Assembly: GCA_900547295.1 (NCBI GenBank)
Contig: URGK01000066.1
Span: 1-14,915, forward strand
Length of the DNA: 14,915 nucleotides
Direction of reading: 5' to 3'
From: an uncultured Eubacteriales bacterium
GTDB lineage: Bacteria > Bacillota > Clostridia > Peptostreptococcales > Anaerovoracaceae
In this document: piece after piece, positions 5,920 through 11,677 of the stretch
Layout: the number at the start of each line of letters is the position of its first letter
How positions within the stretch are numbered: the first letter of the stretch is position 1
The notes under the pieces: model-generated
The model's database searches: none
Told to the model about the DNA's origin: nothing
The model's input: only the letters and a program-made list of their open reading frames with translations
Translations under genes and position numbers: made by a program

Positions 5920-6144
5920 CTATTCAAGTCCACCATAAAATACCAAGTTGTTACGACCGCCATACCATCCGCCGTCATATGGTGTACCTGTAAGTCCACT
6001 GTTATCATCGAATTTTATTTTTAGGTATGTACATTCGATATCGTCACAGTTTTCTGTTACCACTTCAGTTACTGTGCCATCATAGCCATAAGTTCTGATT
6101 TTATCACCAACCTCGAATTCATTGACCTTCTTTGGTTTCATCAT
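5920..6144 (-). CDS. Small beta-rich phage protein
   Basis: The 74-residue protein reads as a small barrel: FEVGDKIRTYGYDGTVTEVV, then a loop, then YLKIKFDDNSGLTGTPY, and a Gly/Trp-rich end GGWYGGRNNLVFYGG. This resembles short phage proteins with SH3- or KOW-like folds, but I cannot name the family. Start ATG 6144 has AGGT 7 nt upstream; ATG 6141 is an alternative. It is the second gene of the leftward operon, and a repressor-type operator (6208-6224) lies in its upstream gap. Confidence 0.6.
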   Translation of the reverse strand: MMKPKKVNEFEVGDKIRTYGYDGTVTEVVTENCDDIECTYLKIKFDDNSGLTGTPYDGGWYGGRNNLVFYGGLE

Positions 6145-6207
6145 CTTTCTTACCTCTACTTTTCTCCTTTAAAATAACTTGTTCATATGTAGCTCTTTTG
6201 GTTGTTT

Positions 6208-6224
6208 GTATCTTGTTGAGATAC
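6208..6224. promoter_or_regulatory. Operator O4, downstream of the Cro-like gene
   Basis: GTATCTT-GTT-GAGATAC is the same 7-3-7 palindrome as the main operators, with one arm mismatch. It abuts the stop codon of the Cro-like gene, outside the divergent promoter region. It may be an auxiliary or looping site. Confidence 0.55.
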
Positions 6225-6431
6225 TTAGTTTGCAAAAAAAATATCAGTCACTTGCTGCTCCGTAAGTTTATATCTTTCACGAATTAATGCAATCTCTGTC
6301 TGATTAAACTGTGCTCCAGTTTCATTTATTTTCGCATTCAATCGTGAAAGGCTTAAACCCATAGCTTCTGCAAGGACTGACTGTGAACCGTCATACATTT
6401 TTATCATCCCTTTTAATAATCGTGAGTTCAT
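6225..6431 (-). CDS. Cro-like phage regulator
   Basis: This 68-residue single-domain HTH protein (LLKGMIKMYDGSQSVLAEAMG, recognition LSLSRLNAKINETG, then TEIALIRERYKLTEQQVTDIF) matches small phage Cro-type proteins divergent from CI repressors. Start ATG 6431 has AAAGGAG 6 nt upstream. It is the first gene of the lytic leftward operon, driven by a strong promoter overlapped by operators. It probably competes with the S24 repressor for the GTATCTT sites to commit to the lytic state, by analogy with lambdoid immunity regions. Confidence 0.8.
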   Translation of the reverse strand: MNSRLLKGMIKMYDGSQSVLAEAMGLSLSRLNAKINETGAQFNQTEIALIRERYKLTEQQVTDIFFAN

Positions 6432-6446
6432 ATTCTTCTCCTTTCT

Positions 6447-6469
6447 TTTGTATCTTATTAAGATACAAA
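6447..6469. promoter_or_regulatory. Operator O1, perfect palindrome
   Basis: TTTGTATCTT (6447-6456), centre ATT, and AAGATACAAA (6460-6469) give perfect 10-bp arms. The site covers the likely start point of the leftward promoter, just downstream of its -10, so occupancy should block Cro-operon transcription. Confidence 0.75.
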
Positions 6470-6470
6470 C

Positions 6471-6499
6471 AATATAACACTTAGCAAATGTCTTGTCAA
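6471..6499 (-). promoter_or_regulatory. Leftward early promoter for the Cro-like operon
   Basis: On the minus strand, TTGACA (6499-6494) is followed by a 17-bp spacer and TATATT (6476-6471), a near-consensus sigma-A promoter. Its -35 is inside operator O2 and its start point is inside O1. Confidence 0.8.
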
Positions 6500-6504
6500 G
6501 ATAT
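6488..6504. promoter_or_regulatory. Operator O2, over the leftward -35
   Basis: ATGTCTT-GTC-AAGATAT matches the GTATCTT-n3-AAGATAC pattern at 11 of 14 arm positions and contains the -35 hexamer of the leftward promoter. Confidence 0.6.
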
Positions 6505-6510
6505 TTTTTC

Positions 6511-6546
6511 TTGTTTTTTTAAAAGTTTATGTTATAATCAAGATAC
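6511..6546 (+). promoter_or_regulatory. Repressor promoter with overlapping half-operator O3
   Basis: TTGTTT (6511-6516), a 16-bp spacer and TATAAT (6533-6538) form the likely promoter of the lysogenic operon. A right half-site AAGATAC (6540-6546) sits just after the -10, with a poorly matching left arm, suggesting weak autorepression at high repressor level. Confidence 0.6.
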
Positions 6547-6562
6547 AAGGAGAAAAAATATT

Positions 6563-7180
6563 ATGAAAACAGCAGATAAGATAAGAACCTTTCGATTAGC
6601 AAAAGGTTTATCACAAGAACAACTCGGTGAATTGGTCGGCGTGCAAAAGGCAGCAATCAACAAATATGAAAAAGGACGTGTTGTTAATATACCACGCACT
6701 ACATTGAAAAAGCTTGCAGATGCACTACACGTAGCCCCTGTTGATTTATTAGATGACACCGAATTTTCACCTGACTCAAACGCAAAATCCAACCGCATTA
6801 AAGTCTACGGCTCTGTTCCTGCTGGAATTCCTATAGAAGCTGTAGAAGATATTGTTGACTGGGAAGATGTACCTCAGGAGTGGATAGACAGAGGCGACAG
6901 GTATATTGGTCTAAAGGTTAAAGGCAACAGTATGTATCCTAAATATATAGAAGATGATACTGTTATCGTAAAGCTGCAGCCAGACTGCGAATGTGGCCAA
7001 GATGCAGTTGTATATGTAAACGGATATGAGGCTACTCTTAAGAAAGTCGTTAAGCAGCAGGACGGAATTATGCTGCAACCTTTAAATCCTGAATACACGC
7101 CAAAGTTTTACCCTTACGGTCCTGAGGAACCAGAGATACGCATATTAGGTATTGTCGTTGAAATAAGAAGGAAGGTGTGA
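6563..7180 (+). CDS. CI/LexA-type phage repressor (HTH + S24 peptidase)
   Basis: The 205-residue protein starts at ATG 6563 (MKTADKIRTFRLAKGL), 10 nt after AAGGAG. A longer in-frame reading from 6488 would begin upstream of the promoter and is rejected. The HTH lies at residues 5-62 (LSQEQLGELVG, QKAAINKYEKG). A LexA-like self-cleavage domain covers about 80-205, with cleavage dyad A87-G88 in SVPAGIP, nucleophile S123 in KGNSMYP and general base K160 in YEATLKKV. This predicts RecA-dependent autocleavage and SOS induction. It should bind the four GTATCTT operators and maintain lysogeny. One nt separates its stop from the next ATG, so the downstream cargo is probably made together with the repressor in lysogens. 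Confidence 0.95.
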   Translation: MKTADKIRTFRLAKGLSQEQLGELVGVQKAAINKYEKGRVVNIPRTTLKKLADALHVAPVDLLDDTEFSPDSNAKSNRIKVYGSVPAGIPIEAVEDIVDWEDVPQEWIDRGDRYIGLKVKGNSMYPKYIEDDTVIVKLQPDCECGQDAVVYVNGYEATLKKVVKQQDGIMLQPLNPEYTPKFYPYGPEEPEIRILGIVVEIRRKV

Positions 7181-7181
7181 T

Positions 7182-7760
7182 ATGAGTTATCACAGAAAAT
7201 ATGTCGAAACTAATCCGGTGCCAATAGAGTCACCAGCAAAGCATAAGTATGATGAAGAAGTTGTAGAAACAAAAACACCACCTTTGAGATGGTTCTGGTT
7301 TTATAAGAATATAACCCTTACCGGAGCATGTTTATGGGGTGTCTTTGACGTTGTAGTATATATACAAATGATTTTATCCATTGGACACGATGTAAACTAT
7401 TCTTTTTATATATTTATATGTGCTTTTTTGTTTGTAGCAGCTTCATTAACCGCCAATATATATCTGCTGATTAACTTACGAAAATTCAAACCACTTGCTT
7501 ACAAAATAAATATGATAATTCTTATTACTAACGCTATCTTTGTTAATATTGATTATGATTACTCTCAGCAGTACATTATAAACAAATTTATTGGCTCTGC
7601 CATATTTGCAATTCTTAACATAGTCTATTTTGAAAAACGTAGATACTTATTTGTTCGTGATTGTGATATGTCAAAGCGTAGCAAAAGAACTGTTTTACTA
7701 TCATCTATAGCTGCTATTCTTGCTATGCTTGCATACTCTTTGTATGTTGTAAATATTTAA
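7182..7760 (+). CDS. Multi-pass membrane protein with MSYHRKY N-terminus
   Basis: The 192-residue protein has a polar cytoplasmic-like N-terminus (about 1-40) starting MSYHRKYVETNP. Four or five hydrophobic segments follow at about 46-68, 74-97, 108-124, 133-149 and 171-190, with positive residues between them (LRKFKPLAYK, EKRRY, SKRSKR). I do not recognise a family. The start overlaps the repressor end (TGA-T-ATG) with GAAGGAAGG upstream, indicating coupling and expression in the lysogen. Its first residues match those of the next gene (MSYHKKY), though the rest is unrelated. The coding DNA is noticeably AT-rich. A role in superinfection exclusion or abortive infection is plausible from position, but unproven. 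Confidence 0.8.
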   Translation: MSYHRKYVETNPVPIESPAKHKYDEEVVETKTPPLRWFWFYKNITLTGACLWGVFDVVVYIQMILSIGHDVNYSFYIFICAFLFVAASLTANIYLLINLRKFKPLAYKINMIILITNAIFVNIDYDYSQQYIINKFIGSAIFAILNIVYFEKRRYLFVRDCDMSKRSKRTVLLSSIAAILAMLAYSLYVVNI

Positions 7761-7786
7761 CATTGGGTTAAGAAAGGAATTTTAAT

Positions 7787-8269
7787 ATGAGTTATCATAA
7801 AAAATACGCTGACATAAAGCCTATACAGGCTGAGGTGCAAGAAGAAAAACAGGAAGTTACACAGGAAGCTGTACATAACAATAATCATATATACAAAATT
7901 CTGCTCATTGTCGCTGCTGCACTTCTTGTATTATCTATAGGCATTAATATATATCAGTTCTCAATGCCTGAAGAAAAAAACAATATAGAAGCCTATTGCA
8001 ATAATTGCGGAAATCGCACTACAGTCTTTTATAACGAAAACAAAGACCGATATGAAAAGCTCTGTGACAAATGTATTTACATATCAGATGATAATGACAA
8101 TACATCACCGATAAATAATTATTCGAATTCATCTGATGGTTTTTCAAGCAATTTTGAAAAGAACAGAGAGCAGGACCAGCGGTATGAGGAATATCTTAAA
8201 AACAATGATAGAGAGAAACTAGACAAGAAAGCTGCAGAGCAAGGCAAAAAAGCTGCTGCAAGTGAATAA
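7787..8269 (+). CDS. Single-pass membrane protein with zinc ribbon and MSYHKKY N-terminus
   Basis: The 160-residue protein starts MSYHKKYADIKP, has a Glu/Gln-rich stretch to about 30, and one strong membrane segment at about 36-58 (IYKILLIVAAALLVLSIG). A four-cysteine zinc-ribbon candidate follows (C71-x2-C74, C93-x2-C96). The last 60 residues are polar, Asn/Ser- then Lys/Glu-rich, and probably disordered or helical. No family is recognised. AAAGGA lies 8 nt before the ATG. It is third in the repressor operon, 26 nt after the multi-pass protein. The shared N-terminus suggests the two are partners or are recognised by the same factor; this is inference. Confidence 0.8.
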   Translation: MSYHKKYADIKPIQAEVQEEKQEVTQEAVHNNNHIYKILLIVAAALLVLSIGINIYQFSMPEEKNNIEAYCNNCGNRTTVFYNENKDRYEKLCDKCIYISDDNDNTSPINNYSNSSDGFSSNFEKNREQDQRYEEYLKNNDREKLDKKAAEQGKKAAASE

Positions 8270-8286
8270 GAAAGGAAGGTGTGGTT

Positions 8287-9300
8287 ATGAATAATTTAAA
8301 CACATCAGATGTAGCACGTCAAAATATTTTAAATAACAAATATGCTCTTTCTATTCTAGAGCAACAACTCAACCCTAAAGCGTTGTCATTTGACGGCGAA
8401 ATCGTTTTTACCAAAGATATGATTGCTAGTTATTTTGAAGTTGATACTCGTACTGTTGAACGGTACATTTCAGATTATCGAACAGAACTCACGAGGAACG
8501 GATATCGTACATTATCTGGTCGTGACTTAATTCAATTTAAAAACGATAATAAAGATTCTTTTGGTACCGACATAAATGTCGGTACCAAAACCACAATCCT
8601 TTCAATTTTCACCTTTCGGGCTTTTTTAGACATAGGCATGTTGCTCTCAGACAGCGATGTCGCAAAAGAACTCCGTAATGCAATTCTTGATATCGTTATT
8701 GATGTTATGAACCAACGTTCGGGTGGCAAGACAAAATATATAAATCAACGTGATTCTGATTTTCTTATTTCATGGCTGCGCGAAAATAATTTCAGAAAAG
8801 ACTTCACCGACGCTTTAGACCTCTATGTTGACATGGGGTCAATCAAATATGGAATCTTTACTAATAAAATATATACAGATATTTTTGCGGAAAAAGCTGA
8901 TGAATATCGTCAAATTTTAAAACTCAGTAAAAATGAACCGTTGCGGGATACAATGTATTCAGAGGTTTTAACTTTGATAGCATCTTATGAATCAGGCCTT
9001 GCATATGAACTGAAAATCGCATATGAGGAGAAGGGCAGAAAGCTAACACAAAAAGAAACACGACAAATATTTGAAAAATATCATACACACCCTAGAAACG
9101 CACCATTTCTATACGATGTACGCTCCAAAATGGCAAGCAGAGATCTTGCTTTTCGTGATGCACTTCATCAAAAGCTTGAAGAGTACATACACCCACTTTC
9201 AAGCGATGAATATGAAAAATTCATTGGTGAAAAAAGTGTTTCTATCGAAGAGCAATTAGAGGCTGCCAGAGATGTTTTTATAAGGTTGAAGGAGTATTGA
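8287..9300 (+). CDS. RhuM/phage-antirepressor-like DNA-binding protein, partner of the Doc-type gene
   Basis: Start ATG 8287 is preferred (AGGAAGG 7 nt upstream) over GTG 8281, giving 337 residues. An HTH is visible at about 41-64 (VFTKDMIASYFEVDTRTVER). A RhuM or antirepressor-like core covers about 93-145 (DINVGTKTTILSIFTFRAFL, GMLLSDSDVAKELRNAILD). The C-terminal half is helical, with an EYEKFIGEKSVSIEEQLEAA tail. Related proteins occur next to Fic/Doc enzymes in bacteria and phages, but their function is not firmly established. Its stop is 1 nt before the Doc ATG, so the two are coupled, fitting a DNA-binding antitoxin or regulator of the enzyme. The gene contains a 32-bp perfect palindrome. 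The family call is moderate, the antitoxin role inference. Confidence 0.7.
   Translation: MNNLNTSDVARQNILNNKYALSILEQQLNPKALSFDGEIVFTKDMIASYFEVDTRTVERYISDYRTELTRNGYRTLSGRDLIQFKNDNKDSFGTDINVGTKTTILSIFTFRAFLDIGMLLSDSDVAKELRNAILDIVIDVMNQRSGGKTKYINQRDSDFLISWLRENNFRKDFTDALDLYVDMGSIKYGIFTNKIYTDIFAEKADEYRQILKLSKNEPLRDTMYSEVLTLIASYESGLAYELKIAYEEKGRKLTQKETRQIFEKYHTHPRNAPFLYDVRSKMASRDLAFRDALHQKLEEYIHPLSSDEYEKFIGEKSVSIEEQLEAARDVFIRLKEY
8559..8590. repeat. Perfect 15-bp inverted repeat inside the RhuM-like gene
   Basis: TTTTGGTACCGACAT (8559-8573) and its exact reverse complement (8576-8590) are separated by AA. The segment encodes about residues 91-102 of the DNA-binding protein. There is no T-run after it, so it is not a terminator. 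It may be a protein-binding site or an RNA hairpin. Confidence 0.85.
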
Positions 9301-9301
9301 T

Positions 9302-9742
9302 ATGTATTATCTATCTTATGACGACATAATTCAGATTTATTCCAAAGTTGTTGAGGTCAGCGGTGGAGGTTTTGCTGGAGTTCTTGACACTGGCAAGGTG
9401 AAAGGAATACTAGAGCAAGTAAAAAACGACTTATACTATCCCGAAATAGAGGACAAACTTACATACCTTTTTTACTCTTTTGGAAAGTATCATTGCTTTA
9501 CAGACGGAAACAAACGAATAGCACTCGCAGCTTCCATAGCTTTCCTCAATTACAACGGTTACGTATTTATTCTTTCACGTTTTATACGAGAAATGGAAAA
9601 TGTCAGTATCCACGTTGCCAGCGGTGCAATTAATAAGGAACTTTTGCACAAAATTATTTCTTCTATCATTTATGAAAATGATTTCTCAGAGGCCTTAAAA
9701 ACTGAAATTGCCCTTTCTTTGCAAAACTTTAATGGGCTCTGA
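9302..9742 (+). CDS. doc: Doc-type Fic-fold enzyme (death-on-curing family)
   Basis: The 146-residue protein carries the Doc/Fic catalytic motif H64-C-F-T-D-G-N-K-R72 in GKYHCFTDGNKRIALA, with the preceding FYSFGKYH helix typical of death-on-curing toxins. Lys replaces the second Gly of the classic Fic HxFxxGNGR motif; in phage P1 Doc this change goes with phosphorylation of EF-Tu rather than AMPylation. Near the C-terminus S121-IIY-E125-N126 fits the (S/T)xxxE(G/N) inhibitory-helix pattern of Fic proteins, possibly by chance. No Phd-type antitoxin is adjacent; the coupled upstream partner is the RhuM-like protein. Start ATG 9302 follows that stop by 1 nt. Placed in the lysogenic operon, it may act in prophage maintenance or defence. 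Confidence 0.88.
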   Translation: MYYLSYDDIIQIYSKVVEVSGGGFAGVLDTGKVKGILEQVKNDLYYPEIEDKLTYLFYSFGKYHCFTDGNKRIALAASIAFLNYNGYVFILSRFIREMENVSIHVASGAINKELLHKIISSIIYENDFSEALKTEIALSLQNFNGL

Positions 9743-9765
9743 CTATAAACTATCGTTCAAAGAAT

Positions 9766-9803
9766 ATTATATAAAAAACAAAACCCCCTGCGCCAACAGA
9801 GGG
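9766..9803 (-). terminator. Likely minus-strand terminator between doc and int
   Basis: CCCCCTG (9784-9790) and CAGAGGG (9797-9803) form a 7-bp stem with one mismatch around loop CGCCAA. On the minus strand the stem is followed by TTTTGTTTTTT. It would stop antisense transcription coming from the integrase side; no plus-strand T-run exists. Confidence 0.45.
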
Positions 9804-9818
9804 TAATGTCAATTGGAG

Positions 9819-9862
9819 TACATATCATACAACCAATAAGCAGAAACATTGTATCATATGTA
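9819..9862. repeat. Inverted repeat upstream of the integrase
   Basis: TACATATCATACAA (9819-9832) is nearly the reverse complement of TTGTATCATATGTA (9849-9862), with one mismatch and 16 nt between the arms. It lies in the otherwise gene-free 9743-9917 gap and could be a control site for int expression or a recombination arm site. Confidence 0.5.
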
Positions 9863-9917
9863 GCTCTGAAAAGTCAATTAAGGGTGTATTTTTGCGCTCA
9901 CTTTTAGGAGGAATACA

Positions 9918-11006
9918 ATGTCTAAAAAATATACTAAAGATTTTACCTTTGACGGCAAGCGGTACAAAGTCAGAGGTAACAGCGAACAGGACGTCATTAT
10001 AAAAATGGCGAATAAGATACGAGACTTGGAGGAAGGTAAAGTTGTTGTTTCAAATACAATGAAGGTTCGCGATTGGGCCATCAAAGCGGTTGAAACATAT
10101 AAGACAAATCAAGCAGACATAACAAGAGAAAAGTACATACAGCGTATGAACCACTGTATCCTTGAGCACATCGGCGATATGCAACTGAAACAGGTAAAAC
10201 CTCTGCACTGTCAAAATGTACTCAATCTACAGGCAGGAAATTCAAAAAGACAAATAAATGAAGTACACCAAACTCTCAACTTTATATTCAGTAAAGCTGT
10301 TGATAATGAACTTATTCTGAAAAATCCTGCCGAAAAAATAACAAAGCCGGCAGGAACTAAAACATATCGGAGATCAATTACAGACAACGAGCGGTATCAT
10401 CTGCTTAAGGTATGCGATACAGACAGCAGGTTTATACTGTTTCTTCTTATGCTTTACTGTGGCTGCAGACCGTCAGAGGCAAGAGAAGTTAAAGGTATGG
10501 ATATAAAGGTACTGGAGGGTCAGCCGGTGCTGCACATCAGAGGGACTAAAACGGACAATGCAGACCGTCTTGTGCCTATTCCTGATGCTCTATATCAGAA
10601 GATTAAAAATGCGTCTAAATTCGATTATCTGTGCACTACCGGAGCAGGCAAGAAGTACAATCAGACATCTTATCGCAGACTGTGTGAGAGGTTATACAGA
10701 GAGCTGAATATATCTATGGGCTGTACGGTTTATAGAAACCAGCTACTCCCGCCTTATCCTTTGGCAGAGGATTTCGTGCCGTATAATCTGAGGCACACAT
10801 ATTGTACTGACTTGCAGAAGAAAGGAATAGATATCAGAACAGCGCAATATCTGATGGGCCACAGTGATATATCTCTGACCGCAAATATATACACGCACGC
10901 CGACAATTCGACTATACTTGAAGCTGCCAAAATAATAAACTCTTCAAAAAGTGTCGTAGGTGATGTCGTACCAAATAGCACCAAAACGCACCAAAACGTG
11001 ATATAA
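9918..11006 (+). CDS. int: Tyrosine recombinase (phage integrase)
   Basis: The 362-residue protein has an N-terminal arm-binding region (about 1-45), a SAM-like core-binding domain (about 48-145) and a catalytic domain. Catalytic residues are visible: R184 in CGCRPSEAR, K211 in RGTKTDNADR, the box YNLRHTYCTDL with R292 and H293, H315 in LMGHSDIS and nucleophile Y325 in ANIYTH. The usual first His of the HxxR box is Y289, a variant seen in clostridial integrases. AGGAGG is 6 nt before ATG 9918. It ends 81 nt from the 3' end of tRNA-Arg(CCT), so it almost certainly catalyses integration there. No separate excisionase is evident beside it; the small HTH-like gene at 4278-4472 is a candidate. Confidence 0.95.
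   Translation: MSKKYTKDFTFDGKRYKVRGNSEQDVIIKMANKIRDLEEGKVVVSNTMKVRDWAIKAVETYKTNQADITREKYIQRMNHCILEHIGDMQLKQVKPLHCQNVLNLQAGNSKRQINEVHQTLNFIFSKAVDNELILKNPAEKITKPAGTKTYRRSITDNERYHLLKVCDTDSRFILFLLMLYCGCRPSEAREVKGMDIKVLEGQPVLHIRGTKTDNADRLVPIPDALYQKIKNASKFDYLCTTGAGKKYNQTSYRRLCERLYRELNISMGCTVYRNQLLPPYPLAEDFVPYNLRHTYCTDLQKKGIDIRTAQYLMGHSDISLTANIYTHADNSTILEAAKIINSSKSVVGDVVPNSTKTHQNVI
10978..10997. repeat. Tandem GCACCAAAAC repeat at the end of int
   Basis: GCACCAAAAC occurs twice in direct tandem (10978-10987, 10988-10997), within the last integrase codons and about 90 bp from the tRNA end. Short direct repeats in this position are often arm-type integrase sites; that role is inference. Confidence 0.5.
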
Positions 11007-11025
11007 ATTTACATTTGATGTAAAT
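11007..11025. repeat. Palindrome ATTTACAT-n3-ATGTAAAT after int
   Basis: Perfect 8-bp arms flank TTG, directly after the integrase stop codon. It has no T-run, so it is more likely a binding site (integrase, excisionase or host factor) than a terminator. Confidence 0.6.
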
Positions 11026-11032
11026 TGCAAGC

Positions 11033-11081
11033 AAAACAAAAACCGCTGAAATCACTGAAATATCAATGTTTTCAAGCGGTT
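11033..11081 (-). terminator. Terminator of the tRNA-Arg transcript, on the phage side
   Basis: On the minus strand AACCGCTTGAAA pairs with TTTCAGCGGTT (11041-11051 against 11070-11081, one bulge), followed by TTTTGTTTTGC. It lies between the tRNA 3' end and int, in DNA that should belong to the prophage. Confidence 0.65.
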
Positions 11082-11087
11082 TGAGAT

Positions 11088-11110
11088 TGGCACTCCCGAG
11101 AGGATTCGAA
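11088..11110. other. Probable prophage attachment site (tRNA 3' end)
   Basis: The integrase gene points at and ends next to the 3' end of tRNA-Arg, the standard arrangement for tRNA-targeted phages. The common core probably includes the CCA end and T-arm (GGTTCGAATCC). The second att copy lies outside the window, so the exact core cannot be set here. Confidence 0.5.
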
Positions 11111-11163
11111 CCTCCGACGCACGGTTTAGGAAACCGACGCTCTATCCCCTGAGCTACGGGAGC
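11088..11163 (-). tRNA. tRNA-Arg (anticodon CCT)
   Basis: The minus strand folds as a 76-nt tRNA: acceptor GCTCCCG/CGGGAGT, D-arm GCTC/GAGC, anticodon loop TTCCTAA with CCT at 34-36, T-arm GGAGG/CCTCT with TTCGAAT loop, discriminator G and an encoded CCA. It has a G-U first acceptor pair and a U-U at 27-43. It appears intact despite integration at its 3' end, which the incoming phage end must have restored. Confidence 0.95.
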
Positions 11164-11177
11164 AGATTTACCTATAA

Positions 11178-11207
11178 ATAATACCACAGGTTATATGTAT
11201 TTTTCAA
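11178..11207 (-). promoter_or_regulatory. Promoter of tRNA-Arg
   Basis: On the minus strand TTGAAA (11207-11202) is followed by an 18-bp spacer and TATTAT (11183-11178), placing the start about 7 nt before the tRNA. The rest of the 11164-11349 gap is AT-rich leader with no other gene. Confidence 0.65.
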
Positions 11208-11349
11208 GTCTTTGAGCATTTTTAAATTTCAGACTCTTTTATCTATATATTGTTTTTTTAATGTTTTTTTGTTTTTTTCGATACAAAATGTAGTATATGT
11301 AGTAGAATATATACTTACAGATACAAATTAATCTTAGGAGGGATTTTTT

Positions 11350-11634
11350 ATGAGCGTACAAATTACAGGCAATGCCCCTCACGATGAGGCAATGGCATAT
11401 GTTGATTATCTTCAGAACAAATACAACAGAAAACTGGAATCCCTGGATATTAATATAGATGGGGATTTTGCAGATCTTAACTACAAATTCACACAGGTAC
11501 CTTTCGAACGTATCAGACGAATTACAGGCTATCTTGTAGGCACTATGGATATGTGGAATGACGCCAAAACCGCAGAGGAAGCCGACAGAGTCAAGCACTC
11601 TCTGGGCAGCAGCGAGGGTATGGAGCGAATTTGA
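11350..11634 (+). CDS. Small protein resembling the C-terminal tail region of anaerobic ribonucleotide reductase
   Basis: The 94-residue protein ends ERIRRITGYLVGTMDMWNDA, then KTAEEADRVKHSLG, which resembles the RVTGYL...WNxxKxxExxDRVKH segment at the end of NrdD. Short stand-alone proteins of this type are found in Clostridia and often carry the reductase name. The glycyl-radical site and the zinc cysteines of NrdD are absent, so it cannot be a reductase by itself. The N-terminal half (MSVQITGNAPHDEAMAYVDY) looks like an alpha-beta domain of unknown role. Start ATG 11350 has AGGAGGG upstream and a terminator follows directly, so it is monocistronic. Family resemblance is moderate; function unknown. 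Confidence 0.6.
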   Translation: MSVQITGNAPHDEAMAYVDYLQNKYNRKLESLDINIDGDFADLNYKFTQVPFERIRRITGYLVGTMDMWNDAKTAEEADRVKHSLGSSEGMERI

Positions 11635-11643
11635 TTTCAAAAG

Positions 11644-11667
11644 CCGGATATTTAATCCGGTTTTTTT
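11644..11667 (+). terminator. Rho-independent terminator after the NrdD-tail-like gene
   Basis: CCGGAT (11644-11649), loop ATTTA, and ATCCGG (11655-11660), followed by seven T. Ten nt after the stop codon. Confidence 0.85.
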
Positions 11668-11677
11668 ACCATCAATA

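Noticed and set aside
6488..6562. Longer repressor reading starting at 6488
   Set aside because: It begins upstream of the repressor -10 box, inside an operator, and the extra residues are not HTH-like; ATG 6563 has a good ribosome site and gives the family N-terminus.
7787..8269. Frameshifted duplicate of the preceding MSYH gene
   Set aside because: Similarity is confined to about the first seven residues; topology, length and cysteine motif differ, so it is not a broken copy.
8559..8590. Rho-independent terminator at the palindrome
   Set aside because: No T-run follows on either strand and it lies within a coherent open frame.
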